Of a stretch of DNA of 64,000 nt, positions 34,528-46,984 are shown one piece after another (the stretch's first letter is position 1; each line of letters starts with the position of its first letter). The notes beneath the pieces are model-generated. The model was given only the letters and a program-made list of their open reading frames with translations, was not told where the DNA came from and did not search any database. This DNA comes from Ananas comosus. Taxonomy: Eukaryota > Streptophyta > Magnoliopsida > Poales > Bromeliaceae. The stretch covers positions 17,737,664 through 17,801,663 of the forward strand of contig NC_033621.1 of assembly GCF_001540865.1 (NCBI RefSeq), in the 5' to 3' direction. The translations under genes were made by a program, and so were the position numbers.

Positions 34528-35184
34528 AGCACTTGACATTGAAGACCCTCTTTCCGTGACTCTTCATGCTCTGTTAGTTTCGAGTCCCAATTCCAATGAG
34601 GGAGATGACTCATCAACTATTGTGATGTAAACAGACAGTCGGCAAAAATTCGATGAGTGTCTAAAATTATATAGTCATGGTCTTCCATCTTTGGCTCGGA
34701 ATTCGGAGTAGTTTGATCGACTGTGCGCATTCCTGTTTGATTTAGCCGATCAGCCAGATATTTCTTCCACTGGCAGATGTTTTGTAGAGACCTTATCGTC
34801 CCAGCTTTCTTCTTTTTTATCTCGGCAACAATCTTTAGCTACCGAGTTTTTATCTTCAGACCATCACTTCCATCAAGTCGACCACTTCAAATCGACAGTT
34901 CCTGAAATGGCGACTCCAATAACTAATAAGAGCCGAGAAGACCAAGCCCTAGAAAATCAAGAATCGGTGTTGCAATAACGAATTTCAACTCTTAAGCAGG
35001 AACTAGCTGCAGCCGAATCGGCTCTGGCTCGTACTTCTGAGCATCGGCTTCTCTTGCAAGATTAATTGAAAATCACGAAGAGTGAAGGGATGAAACTTAA
35101 AGATAAGCTTTCTCAACTCTACAAAGTGCATCCCTTGATGAAGCGTAGGAGGAAAGCAGCTGTTGAGCCAATAAGACGCGGACA
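34528..35184 (+). pseudogene. PMD protein, C-terminal coiled-coil part
   Basis: Continues the PMD gene after the ACCTC duplication. Segments LSVTLHALLVSSPNSNEGDD, then LFDLADQPD, then a charged helix (LEKQ-type: ISTLKQELAAAESALARTSE, KDKLSQLYKVHPLMKRRRKA) suggest a C-terminal coiled coil. In-frame stops occur near 34627, 34709, 34977 and 35062. The coding stretch runs right up to the start of the forward Tat LTR. Confidence 0.6.
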
Positions 35185-35881
35185 TATGGTACACCGGTAC
35201 TTCATTCAATTGTATTGATTCGCAGTGCACCAAGAGCATCGGAAAGATCTAAAATCGCATGATTTAAAGGAAGTTACAGTAACTGCAAGCAATTACAAGC
35301 GGTTCCGATCGGCTAGAAGTGGTCCGAAAAATTAGGAAGTAATGGCCGATCATGTAAAGGCAATAACTGATCAATAGGGCAATCTATAAATAGGAAAATA
35401 ACGCCCTAAAAAGTGGTCTTTTTCCTATGAACAAAAGACCGCCCTTATTTTCTCGCATTTTCTAGGAGTAGTCTACTGTTAACTTTTACTTTTTCGCATT
35501 TACTGTTCTTTCTAGGATTAGTTCATTAAGTAGATCAACCAAGTCTGCATGCCATCCGGCACACTCAAATCCTGTATTTTTCACCAGTTAATATAAAGGC
35601 ATTCGGCTCTTCAAGCCGACCAATTCCTGTGTTCTCTAGTCATTCGGCTCTTCGGCCGACCTTAGTTCTTGTTTGGTCCGTACACTCGGCACATCCAGCC
35701 GAACCGAATTTACTGTAGAGGTTTCGAACCCAGCTGATCCGATCCCTCGTCAACCGAATCGCTTGATCAATTGAAGGGCGCAAACTTCGAGGGTCACTAT
35801 CCGAAGCCGTTTTTCATCCCTACACGCTCCCCGAGGAGGATCTTTGATCGGGTCAAGGGTCAGGGAATTCGGCTCGCAACA
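35185..35881 (+). repeat. 5' LTR of the forward Tat element
   Basis: About 697 bp, ending GGCTCGCAACA, with TATA box CTATAAATAGG at 35384-35394. It aligns in inverse orientation with 26099-26787. The start reads TATGGTAC where the reverse copy has TGTGGTAC, so the TG may be mutated. Confidence 0.75.
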
Positions 35882-35939
35882 ATTTTTGGCATGCCCAGTG
35901 GGACTCATTTAAGGTAAATTTATTTTTGTATTAAGATAA

Positions 35940-38125
35940 TGGCTGATGATAATGCCATGAAGCGGTCTTACTACTTTTCCTAGAAGTTCTGGGAGCGACC
36001 AACAACCCAGCAATTCGGATAATGCTGGGGAACGCGAAGCGGTCTTACTACTGAGGGTGAGACCAGTGGTCAGTTAGACCAACAGGAGCCTAGTTTAGCT
36101 CAGGCGCTTGGACAAATGACTCGGGTCCTACAAGTTTTGGACCAGAATAGCCATAGAAGTACTGCACGTTTAGATGCAGTATTGGCTGTAATTACGGCCT
36201 CGAACGAGAATATTGCCCGAATAGGGCAATTATTAACTCGTAGTGAGCAACCAATAATAGGCTTACAAGGGCTTGTAATTACGCCAGTGTTACAAAAATC
36301 CTATAACACCGCTAAATGGTCAACCCCAATACCACGGGGCACCATTTCAAGCGGCTTATAGGCCGGCTATTGTGAATACCGGTCAGCAACCGGAAATAGC
36401 GTGGGGATTACCACCTCCTCCGCCAATGACAGCATATCAGTCCCAAAATATAGGGGCTAGGGCTGGGGGGCAAGCCCCAAATATCCAGGGAGTGAATCCT
36501 ATAGCACAAAATTTCGGACCACCACAAGGACCGAATTCAGCACAAGCCCAAGTTCCTGTATTTGGGAACAATAATGAAATATATGTGCAAATAGAAGAAG
36601 CTATCCGAAATACTTTCGGAGTAGGCGCAAGGCCAGCAATGCGGTCTGTGTTTAGATCACCGTATCCTGCGAATATAGATGCAAAGCATCCATACCCGGC
36701 AAACTGGAAAATGCCGAAATTTGATAAATTTTCTGGTGATGAGACCGAAAACATGATCGAACACGTTGCACGGTTTACAGCACAATGCCGAGAAGCTGCG
36801 GCAGATCCATTTTTAAAATTGAGGTTATTCAACGCTTCTTTGACAAAAACGGCTTTTACTTGGTATACAAGTCTGCCGGCTAATTCCATTCGAGACTGGG
36901 ACGAATTAGAAGAAAAGTTCCATGAATAATTTTATAGAACAAAACCGGAATTATCGGTTGCCGATTTGGCTCAGTTCAAACAGAGAACAGGCGAATCGGT
37001 TGAAGAATATTTGAACCGATTCAAGACGGCTAGGCGCCGTTGTTTTGTGAGAATGCCAGAGTCGAAATTTGCCAAAATGGCATTTAACGGCTTGCATTTC
37101 AAAATTAAAGATCATTTTGAAGATAAGTACTTTCCAAATCTGTTCGATTTCGGAGTTCGAGTTGCTCAATACGAGCAATTTAGAAAAGGAAGTAATTAGG
37201 ATCGGCCCAGGTGGAGTCGAAATAAAGATTGGAATAAAGGAAAGGAAAAAAACGTTTCTTTCCTTGAAGAGTCTTCAGTTCATGAGCCAAATTCGTCAGA
37301 AGAGACTGAAGATTCGACTGATGAAGCCGAGATATATACTGCTGAGATGGTTAAAAACCGACAGCCATATAAATGTGCCTTGTTAAAGCCTGCTAAATCA
37401 AGTAAGGCGAAGGCACGAGTCTCAGCATATACATATTCTTTTGATGTATCAAAGACCAATCTAATTTTTGATCGGTTGCTAAAAAATGGCCGAATCCAAT
37501 TACAGGAGGGTCAAACTATACCTCCTGTAGAAGAATTGAAAAGAATAAGATATTGCAAATGGCATCATTCATGAAGCCATAAGACAAATGAGTGTACTGC
37601 CTTTAAGTGGCAGATTCAAAAAGAGATAAATAAGGGTCGACTCATATTTGCCGACCAAGAAAATAAAAACATGGAAATTGACAAGAATCCATTTTCTTCG
37701 CAGGTTAATATGGTGGACGCCAAAGGAAAAGCAGTTGCAGATAAGAAGACCACTGAAAACATTGCTTATGTCAAGAGGACGCTTCGGCTTTGCATAAGGT
37801 GCAAAGCCGAAATGACAAAGAAGGACTGGGAAGTCATCATCAACGACAAGAAAGGAAGCAACGAATGGAGAGAAATGATGGCGTTCCCTGAGGAGTGGGA
37901 AGAAATTCTTGAAGGAGATGACAAGTCGGAGGATGGCTCAGACGAGGCCTCCAACGAATTTGAACCGGAAGTTGATTCGGTTCAAAATAAGAAGGACTTA
38001 TTGATGCAGGAAGTCCTGCGCGATTATTACAATAGCAGAAGAGAGGAACATCATAGCCGATGGAGTTATCCAGAGAAATCATTCGGCTCGAAACAGAGAT
38101 TTTCTGGGTACCGACCACACTATTA
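35940..38125 (+). pseudogene. Tat gag (broken)
   Basis: The ATG at 35940 starts a Gag-like reading that needs several frame changes. A proline/glutamine-rich part with GLPPPPPMTAYQ lies at 36372-36600. The gag domain follows: WKMPKFDKFSGDETENMIEH, FTWYTSLPANSI and FKQRTGESVEEYLNRFKTAR. Then comes a nucleic-acid-binding segment CKWHHS...NECTAF (near 37556-37610) and an acidic linker (37671-38126). Stops near 36359, 36927, 37197 and 37572 interrupt it. Particle protein in the intact family. Confidence 0.75.
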
Positions 38126-38165
38126 GCAACAAGCCAGGCCGAGACCAGAACCGGAGTTCGAGAAA

Positions 38166-39188
38166 ATGACCGAGGGAGACATAGAATTCCTTGGTCGAAA
38201 ATTAGTCAACGAGCTCGGTATACAGCCCTTGCCAAGACCCTGGGAAAGGAGGGAGATTTTAAAGAATCATTTAAGAACAGTGAAGGTACCAGCAAACGTG
38301 CCAATAGATCAGTGGCACGAAGTCGAAGTCATGCCATCGGCCAAATGGCAATGGCCGCTGTTAACAAAAACACAAAAGTGTTGGCAGTAGAGGATGCAAG
38401 CCGAGGCACAACATTACGAGGAAGCGAAGGGGATGAGGCTGAACGTGTGGAGATGACCTAACGAGCCACCACACCCTTTTCGTCCAATGAAGAATGATCA
38501 TGAGGCGGGTGGTTCTTCGCCCGTCCCCTGGTTAAAAACGAAGATAGAACGGCCGATCACGGCCGGACCAGAATAGAAGATGACTAGGAGGGAGTTAGAA
38601 GACAAAATAGCCTCCCTCAAGACAATCATCAAGAGAGAGAGATGGCCTCCTAAGGAGAGAGAGGCACGGATGGAGAGTGACTCCTCAGTCGAGATGGCTA
38701 AAGAATCAGAAGAAAAGAAACAAAGAATACAATCGAAATCAGCTGATGAAGGACCAGCCAATGTCAATATGGTATATACTCTGCCACAATTTTGCAAAGC
38801 AGAGTATATTGAATACAACGAGGAGATAGTAGTGAAGAAGTTGGGCTCACCATGGCTCAGTTACAATTAGAGGATGCGAGACTGGCCGATGCAGTGGTTT
38901 TCGAAAAACCTTCGGCCATGCAGACAAGATTTGTGAGGCCTCTGTTCATTTGGGCCTTGATTGAAGGTCGGCCAGTAGGCCGAGTCATGGTGGACGGCGG
39001 AGCGATGGTCAACGTCATGCCCACTTCGTTCTTCAGGAAGTTAGGCAAGGGCGAGGACGAATTGAAGCCAACCGACACAATCATGACCGACTTCACCGGA
39101 AGCGATCAACCAGCTCGAGGAGTACTCACAACCGAAATTACGGTAGGTTCTAAAATTCTACGAACTGCATTTTTTGTAGTAGATGTAG
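38166..39188 (+). pseudogene. Tat gag end and protease, first part
   Basis: 38166-38390 and 38580-38870 are charged linker pieces. 38852-39188 is the protease: VMVDGGAMVNVMPTSFFRKL carries the active-site DGG used by this group instead of DTG, followed by a flap region and TAFFVVDV. The frame is cut at 39188 by a solo LTR and resumes at 42413 (or 42418 after the duplication). Confidence 0.78.
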
Positions 39189-42100
39189 TGTAACACACTG
39201 GACTTTTGCAAATTTCAAGGTTCGAGTGTTTGATTTGTGTTTTGAGCTTTTCCACGTTTTTTGGAGGGTCGTCGACAGTGTTCCGACCTATGACTCGCAT
39301 CCCGAGATTTGCGGTTTAAAACTTTGCACCAAAACCCAAAAAGTTGGATTATTGGTGTACTCTTGGGTAGCCTTCAGCAAGCTGTGTACCGGTACAGGGT
39401 TGATGGCTATACCGGTACAGGGTGATGGTTGTACCAGTACGCGGGGCCGTGTACCAGTACACGAGGCCGTGTACCGGTACACAGGCAGCTTCTCAGCCAA
39501 CCCGAGGCTCGGGTTTGGCATTATCATGGGGTGTATATCGGTACGCGACCCCGTGTACCGGTACGCAGTGAAATCCGCAGACTGCTTGAACTGCAGGGGT
39601 GTTTTTGCGATTGTAGCTTCTCTATATTAGTACCCCACGCCCCCTGGTGTTCCTTGAGCTTGGAACCAGTGGAGAGGAAGGTAAGGGAGCTCTCTATTCT
39701 CCCTCTTTGATTTCCTTTCTTTTTGTTGGGATTTTTGGAGGTTTAATCCTCTCTTTTTGCTCCTTTTTGCTACTTGGTGCTATTTCCACCATGGAAGAAA
39801 GCTTGAGGCTTGGAGTTGAGCTTGTTGAAGGAGAGATCTTCAACCCTAGTTGACTTCTAGCCTAGTTGGGAGCTTCTATTAAGGTTGGTAACATGTTTCT
39901 TTCATTAGATTTATGTTTTACTTGATTTTTGTTTAGAAACCCTAGAAATGAGGATTTAGGGTTTGATTTGGGGATTTTTGATTTAGGGCTTTTGGAGCCC
40001 AATTGATGGGTTTAGAATCTTCGTGTAGGTTGGTTTGGAAGGGCTCTTACTTCCGTTTGGAGATCGAAAGAGCACCCTTCGCATTCGATGAGTTTTTAGC
40101 CTTATGTTGAGTTGGTTAATGTTTAACCTATTCGTTGTTCGTAACGTTTGTGTATCGCTCCTACTTTAACCTTTAGGGGGCTAGCTTGTGGGCACCTTTG
40201 TCGGCGCAAACGAAGGCTGTGTGGAACTCTTGGTGGGTTTGGCCTTACCAAAATGGGATAAATCATCCCTATAATGGATTTTACTTTTCGTAAAATGAAA
40301 ATACATGCATATTCTTACTAGATAGAATATTTGAGAATTTTAGAATGCTTAATATGTGCATGTTATGTATAAAGTACATTGGACCTCTATGTAGTAGAGA
40401 ACTATTCATATTTGGAACCTTGCATATGGTTAGCATTCTTACATTTGATTAAGATCATGTTGCATGTAGTGCATATGACATGTAGGCTACACTCTTGGAC
40501 TTGGAAGGCATGCCTGGCATGGTTGGACATATTGTCATTAAGTGACATAGGTTAGAGTGTATGTAAGTAGTAAGCTAATGTCATAAAGCGGCATTAGGCT
40601 GGGACTAGAGATTGGACTTGGTAAGCTAATGTCATAAAGCGGCATTAGGCTTAGGATGGTTTTGGGGCATAGTGAGATAATGCCATANTTAATATGTGCA
40701 TGTTATGTATAAAGTACATTGGACCTCTATGTAGTAGAGAACTATTCATATTTGGAACCTTGCATATGGTTAGCATTCTTACATTTGATTAAGATCATGT
40801 TGCATGTAGTGCATATGACATGTAGGCTACACTCTTGGACTTGGAAGGCATGCCTGGCATGGTTGGACATATTGTCATTAAGTGACATAGGTTAGAGTGT
40901 ATGTAAGTAGTAAGCTAATGTCATAAAGCGGCATTGAGCTTGGAACATTTATGTAAATAGTAAGCTAATGTCATAAAGAGACATTAGGCTTGGAATTGGT
41001 ATATTAAGCTGATGTCATAAAGCGACATTGAGCTCGGGACATGTATGTAAATAGTAAGCTAATATCATAAAGGGGCATTAGGCTTGGGGTATGTGTGGAC
41101 TTAGTAAACCTAATGTTATGAAGTGACATTAGTGTTGGAACAAGACTTGGGTACAGTGAGATGTAATGCCATAAAGAGGCATTGGATATAGTGAACTTAG
41201 TAAACTTTTACTTGAGGCATAGACTAGACCTATGGGTTGCTAGTGAGTATTTCCATGTTTTAGACATGATGACTTGCGATTTGAGATGAACTTATATGCT
41301 TGCTTGCCAATTATGCTCATTCGCACATGCTTGTGAGGGTTGCTCCCTACGAGCCGGCACTCCGGAGTTGGCCTTTTGCGACGCAGTTCGCGCGTGTGGG
41401 ATTGAGACGCCTGTAGGGTCGCGTAGGACAGTCTCATTCCAAAGTGGGATGACGAGCTACCACGGGCAGCTAGGCGGCCAGGCGCCTGTAGGGTCGGGTG
41501 GGACAGTCTCATTCCTCGAAGGGGGATGTTGGAGCTACCACCGGCAGCTAGGCGGCACAAGTTGGACTACACATGTGTTGGTCCTGGATGAGATTGAATG
41601 ATGAACCTTAATCAATTAAATGACAATCACTACTTGATAGTATATCGTAGTTGGATTTAGCTGACATTGGGATTTGTGGTACCCTTAGTTGCCATGATAG
41701 TACATACTAGATATGTATTGAATTTTGGGACATATTGTATACTTGATAGTATTACTTGATGCATCACAGCTTACTTGGTAGTCATGATAGAGCATACTTG
41801 TTATGTATCGGCATATTGGATTCATGATAGAGTAGATGTACTCCATGTTCATATCATGTATACCTGTGGCATAGTAGTATAGCATTTCATTATATGCTTT
41901 TATTTTCGCAGTTGTTATTTCATTTTCTATATCTGCTCATGACTTCGGCCTAGTGGTGCATTTTGCTAAGGTCGGTAATTGCCTACTAGGAACTATAAAT
42001 TATGGTTCTCACGCCCCCTGTTTTATGTTTTCTTTCGGAGCCTTCCACTCCGGGAGCGGCTCGGGATCGCGGGAAAGGAATCGCCTCGGGCTAGCTAGCG

Positions 42101-42412
42101 AGGGATTATTGGATAGGTGGTGCACCTCTTTTATGTTTCTTTTTGGAGAGGTTGAGAGATTTGTACCATTTGTAGAGACCATCCCTTTTTGTACTTTTGA
42201 GATGGATACTGTATAACTTTATACTTTACTTTTATTGTTTAGTTATGTTCTACCTACTATAAATTCTAGATGTATACTTGCTCCGATATCTCTAGATGTA
42301 TTTCATCTCTTATCTTATTCTTCCGCTTTTGTTGTAGACGCCTTATATATGTAGGCATATGGCGGGTCTGGGCGCGCTACCGGGAAGGCCTCCGCCGGTC
42401 ATGGAGCGGACA
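39189..42412 (+). mobile_element. Solo LTR inside the Tat protease
   Basis: Starts TGTAACACACTGG and ends GAGCGGACA, with duplication TGTAG at 39184-39188 and 42413-42417. Removing it restores the protease frame exactly. The apparent length of 3224 bp includes about 340 bp of probable assembly duplication at 40349-40688. It holds ACCGGTAC/ACCAGTAC palindromes (39388-39560), repeats around AAGCTAATGTCATAAAGCGG (40560-41200) and the stem-loop at 41990-42008. The short open frames in it are not genes. Confidence 0.88.
40349..40935. repeat. Exact duplication joined by a single N
   Basis: Bases from 40349 to about 40595 recur from 40689 to about 40935, with N at 40688 just before the second copy. 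As at 2144, this is probably two overlapping contig ends rather than biology. Confidence 0.8.
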
Positions 42413-43156
42413 TGTAGATAGCCATTACAACCTACTACTCGGATGTGACTGGATCCACGCAAACGAGTGCGTACCTTCCACACTCCACGAAAAATTATTC
42501 CAATGGGTAGGAGAAAAGGTGGAAGAAATCAGGGCCGAAGGGCGGTCCCGAATGGTAGACGTTAATGTAGAGGAGATCGACCATATCAATTGGGCCAATG
42601 CTGATCCAGACCAAATCTCTTTTGTAAGAGTTACTGAAGAGGGAGTGCAGTTGATTCTCTCTAAAGATGAAGGAGCTATGGCGGCAGCCGAAGAGCCACC
42701 AAACTGGTTAAAATGGAATATAAAGAATCAGGAACCGAGGCTTTAGAAGAGCTTCGGCAGGAAGAGCCGACCAACAAGATCGGCTATGTGAATGATTCGG
42801 CCTGTCAGGCCGATGACGTGATATGTAACAAGAAGGCCGAAACGGCCAATGATGATGTGATAAAATTGGCTATTAAAGCCGATACGGAAAATGTGGTGAG
42901 ATCGACGGTTAAAGCCGATAAAGAAATATCAAATGAATTAAAGAGGTGAACGACCGAATTAAATTTAGAAGAATCGCCTATCAAAGTCGGTGAGAAGAAA
43001 TTGGAAACTCAGGATCCACTAATTGAGGTGAATTTAGGATCCGACGAAAACAAGCGACCGACTTATATTAGTGCAAAGCTTTCGGCTCAACAAGAAGAGG
43101 AGCTGAAAGAATTGCTGAATGAGTGCAAGGATTGCTTTGCCTAGAGTTATGAAGAA
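42413..43156 (+). pseudogene. Tat protease end and linker to RT
   Basis: The reading SHYNLLLGCDWIHANECVPS directly after the solo LTR completes the protease of this group. A long charged linker follows, rich in repeated KAD and KAETAND-type segments (42713-42949). Stops occur near 42745 and 42947. Confidence 0.78.
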
Positions 43157-44449
43157 ATGCCAGGACTAAGCCGAGAAGTTGTGGAAAACAGGTTACCTAT
43201 TAAAAAGGGGTATAAGCCTTACAAACAGCTGACTCGTAGGTTTGAGCCGAGTATTGTTGTTGCTGGTTTTATTATAGCGGCCTGTTATGTTGATTGGGTA
43301 TCCAATATAGTTCCAGTGCGAAAAAAGAATGGCAAACTTAGGGTTTGCATTGATTTTAAAAACTTAAATTTCGCTACTTCTAAAGATGGATATCCAATAC
43401 CAATAGCCGATATGCTAGTAGATTCAGCTGCCGGTAATAAAGTCCTATCCTTTATGGACGGACATGCTGGTTATAATCAAATTTTTATTGCCGAAGAAGA
43501 TGTAGCTAAAACGGCTTTTAGATGCCCGGAGTCTATTGGGACCTTTGAATGGGTAGTCATGCCGTTCGGTTTAAAAAATACCGGAGCTACTTATCAGAGA
43601 GCAAAGAATTTTATTTTTCATAATTTGATCGGCAAGATGTTGGAGGTTTACATCGATGATATAGCTGTGAAATCCAAATAACAAGCCGAACATTGGGCGG
43701 ATTTAAAATGCGCCTTCGAATGAATAAGAAAATATAATTTAAAAATGAACCCTTTGAAATGTGCTTTTGGGGTGTCTGCAGAAAATTTTATGGGATTCCT
43801 GGTACATAAAAAAGGGATTGAAATAGATAAAAACAAAGCAAAAGCTATATTAGAATTGTCGCCACCAAAGAGTAAAAAAGAACTACAGAGTTTAATGGAA
43901 AAAATCAATTATCTGCGGCGATTCATATCAAATTTGGCCGGTAGAATAGGAGTTTTTACTCCATTATTTCGGCTTAAAAGTAAAAAAGAATTTATTTGAG
44001 CAGAGGAACAATAAGGAGCTTTTGAAAATATAAAGAAATATTTATCAAATCCTCCGGTCCTTATGCCTCATAATTAAGGACAGCCGATGAAACTACATAT
44101 TTCGGCTGCAGAGGAGAATTTAGTATGTTTATTGGCCCAAGAAAGCGAAGAAAAAGAACATGTCATTTACTATTTAAGCAGGCGATTGTTAGATGCCGAA
44201 AAACGATATTCGGCAATTGAAAAATTATGTTTAGCTTTATATTATACTTGCACTAAATTAAGATATTATATTTTACCAACCGAAGTGTCGATAGTATGCA
44301 AAATCGACTTTATAAAGTATATGTTATCTAAGCTAGTATTAAGAGGTCGAATTGGAAAGTGGATTTTGACTTTGTCCGAATTTTCTCTTAACTATGTTCC
44401 AGCAAAAGCTGTTAAGGGACAAACAATAGCCGATTTTCTGGCTGATCAT
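43157..44449 (+). pseudogene. Tat reverse transcriptase and RNase H (broken)
   Basis: RT 43157-43681 carries VRKKNGKLRVCIDFKNLN, the loop SFMDGHAGYNQIFIAEEDVA and the catalytic VYIDDIAVKSK. Thumb-region pieces follow at 43745-43999 (NPLKCAFGVSAENFMGFLVH). RNase H at 44087-44449 has HVIYYLSRRLLDAEKRYSAIEK (here cited only as a landmark) and ends at GQTIADFLADH, where the CACTA terminus begins. Stops near 43679, 43999 and a substitution of the usual Ala in the RNase H start break the reading. Would copy the element RNA into DNA if intact. Confidence 0.82.
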
Positions 44450-44489
44450 CACTACACCAAAAGAAGCTTTTAGAGGCAATTCAAACAGC

Positions 44490-44880
44490 CAGGAAAAGTA
44501 TGAAAAGTGCCGGGAAAGAGTTTTACCGGCGGTTGTTTGCGGCACCCACAAGTGCCGGCTAAAACTCCGTCGGTAATTGTTTTGCTGGCACTTCTTACAA
44601 ACTGCCGGTAAATATTAAATGATCGGCACCTTAAAGTACCACTAATAAAAATATATAGTGGCACTCATAAGTGCCGGATAATTTCTCTTTTTCGGCACTT
44701 ACAAGTGTCGGCTTTTCTTTCTTTTAGGGGCAATTTTTGCTGCCAGCAAAACTTTAAGGGCACTTGCTAATGCCGACAATAAATTTAAAATTATTTCTCC
44801 CAATTAGATATTCTGACAGAGAAAAGTGTCGGCAAAAAATTGAATTTATCCTAACAGAAAAAGTGCCGACAAAAGGTTGA
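44490..44880. repeat. CACTA subterminal repeats
   Basis: At least ten copies of a roughly 10-bp motif related to AAGTGCCGGC or its inverse, at irregular spacing, for example near 44507, 44552, 44590, 44670 and 44870. Confidence 0.75.
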
Positions 44881-45093
44881 AATTTTGATGCATATCGTAT
44901 ATTGTAATTAGATGAATATGGATTAATTCACACATTACCAATAAAATGATAATTTAATTAGCCAAATTAAGTATATCATGTCGACACAAAATGTCATGAA
45001 AATTTAGACACATACAAACGTCGACATCGAATAAAATGAAGTGCGCATTTTAGTAAACATAATCGAGAATATACAAAAAGGTAACTTCATAAA

Positions 45094-45799
45094 GTTTTAA
45101 GAAGCATCATATATTCTATTATATTTGGTTTAGATTTGTAGTTATCTAAATTAGAATTAAATCCTAACCTAATAGGGATTGGATATAATTTAGATTTAAT
45201 TTGGCATATATGGATTATGAGTCGGAATCTAATTTCTAATTGAATTAGGATTAGACTCTATTTAGGAGACATGTATTATAAATATATGCTACGGCCAAAT
45301 TAATCGCCGCGACTCAAATTAAGGGCCATGAAAATTAATTAAATTAAGGGTGGTCATGTTGCGGCGGCGCGCGGTGTGAGAGCCTCTGTTGGGATCTAAT
45401 TAATGAAGGCAATGTTGTGCATAAGAAGCCATGCTAATTAAACCGCATGTTCCAGAGAGTTGACCAAGCTTGGTGGTCCGTACGGTAATGAGGAGCCATG
45501 GTGTTAATTAAGCCGAGCCACTTTGGAGTTGCTTGTTGTGGCGTTTCCGATCTATTTAGAGTTCGGGGTCTTTTGAGAGATCTTCTTTGTACTCCGCCTT
45601 TTCGAAATTAATAAAGTATTTGCTCCGTCTTCGCCCGTGGACGTAGGCCGTTGGCCGAACCACGTAAATATCGGTGTGTTCTTTCCGTATATTTTCTTTT
45701 CTTGCATTAAATTATTTTCTGGATCTATTTTTCGTCGTTCCGATTTTAACATATTCAATATCCATAATAAACAAAAAAAGACTTAGTTTAGTCCCAACA
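45094..45799 (+). mobile_element. Copia-like solo LTR within the CACTA element
   Basis: Ends GTCCCAACA and carries a TATA box (TATAAATATATGC near 45276) plus GTGGACGTAGGC and GAACCACGTAAAT like the copia LTR at 33724. ATAAA is found at 45089-45093 and 45800-45804, which could be its duplication. The left end lacks TG, so the left boundary is uncertain. Confidence 0.5.
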
Positions 45800-46525
45800 A
45801 TAAAACAATATCAATATTCTCCAAGCACACATTTTAATCATTGACAAAATAAAGGAAATGAAGTCTTCGAAATAGTCGATCAACAGGTTACTTCATCTTC
45901 TTTTAGTAACAAATCTGTCATAGGCAATTTTGAATACAGATTTGGAGAGCCTGACTCAGTGTAGTCAGCAACCTGTTAGATCAAGTAGTTCAGTTCAGCA
46001 TTAGCTTCAATTCTTCACACAAAATGAAACTAAATAGTTTACCAATACACTTTATTGGCGTAATATTAAATATTTGATCACTAAATGCAGAAATGTGAAG
46101 TAAACAGTCAAAAGAATGCAAAAGAAAAAAGAAAATAAAAGATAAGAGAAAAAACGAACAATTAATGACAATTGTTGAACATTCATGAGGATATCAAAAC
46201 ACACGAGTTCATGCATCATTGACTATAGTTGAAAGAGAGATTGAGAAAAAAAAAATCTTTTTTTTCAAATAATACAATATATAAAAGATTTATCAAGCAG
46301 AAATCTAGCAAGTAGGATATTTAATCCCATATTATAACAAAGAATAAACAAAGATGGAAGCTTGTTCAGAGACCCGAAAGTAATAAAAAATAGGAAAAAG
46401 AAACCACTAATCCCATATGTAACAAGAATATGCATCAACAATTGATATAAAGATAAGTGAGCTTAACAAAATAAAAAGAAATAGCCAACTTAAAGAATGG
46501 AAGCAAGAGAGTCATCAAATACATA
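45800..46525. other. CACTA interior without recognised gene
   Basis: AT-rich sequence with poly-A runs; I see no domain. It may be 3' UTR or intron of the minus-strand exons described next. Confidence 0.4.
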
Positions 46526-46654
46526 CTATTGAGAGTAATGACAAGAGACATTAATTGTGCCCTCATCTATTGCCAGTTCCTCATGTTGATTTAACATTTC
46601 ATTGCTAAATGCAGAGTCGGCAGCAAGAGGTGATCTTAACGATTGGTTTTGAGC
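46526..46654 (-). CDS. Putative terminal exon of a CACTA-encoded gene
   Basis: On the minus strand an acceptor TTTTAG|GCTCAAAAC is followed by 42 codons and a TAG stop. The peptide is acidic and polar (for example NEMLNQHEELAIDEG). It contains no known domain. Read with the exon at 46771-46984, it would form the 3' end of a gene inside the CACTA element, possibly its second protein or a captured host fragment. Phase agrees only if the upstream exon is read in its less protein-like frame, so an extra small exon may exist. Confidence 0.38.
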   Translation of the reverse strand, partial: AQNQSLRSPLAADSAFSNEMLNQHEELAIDEGTINVSCHYSQ

Positions 46655-46770
46655 CTAAAATGTGCTATTATCTGCATCTAAAAGAAACCTCCCTTAAGAC
46701 AAACATCACTAAACCATCCAACAAAGCAATAGTATATGAGCAAAAGGAGTGTGTAAATCAACTGCCTTAC

Positions 46771-46984
46771 CAGGACAATGTGGGGGGTTTTCAGTCGCTC
46801 TGAAAGAGATTCCAGCCATTTGGTTTGGTTCTGTTGGATTGGGTGCATCTGAGGTAACCGTTTGTGCAATCTGAATGCGATGGTCATTGATCTTTCCAGG
46901 CAAAGCTTGCTGAGGGTGAGCAGAACCACTTTTGTTGATTTGCGAAGAATCAGATATAAAATTTTCAGGGCTTTGGTTTTTATT
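46771..46984 (-). CDS. Putative internal exon of the same gene
   Basis: Bounded on the minus strand by TTTTGCAG|AATAAA and CCTG|GTAAGG, a strong acceptor and donor. One frame is fully open and hydrophilic (NQSPENFISDSSQINKSG, then DAPNPTEPNQMAG); another frame is also open but Leu-rich. No domain recognised. Confidence 0.4.

Larger units (their letters stand above)
35185..44449 (+). mobile_element. Tat-type Ty3/gypsy element, 5' LTR to RNase H, 3' part missing
   Basis: 5' LTR 35185-35881, then a leader with the putative primer site (TTTGGCATGCCCAGTGGGAC at 35885-35904), gag, protease with a DGG active site, RT and RNase H. A solo LTR (39189-42412) lies inside the protease region and a CACTA end cuts the element at 44450, so integrase and the 3' LTR are not in view. 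Closest in style to the Tat/Retand group by the YNLLLGCDWIHAN motif; the group is from memory of the family. Confidence 0.8.

Noticed and set aside
26099..35881. A giant DNA transposon with 690-bp inverted repeats enclosing the PMD gene
   Set aside because: The inverted repeats are complete Tat LTRs, and the right one is followed by a leader and Tat gag, so two Tat copies in opposite orientation explain it better.
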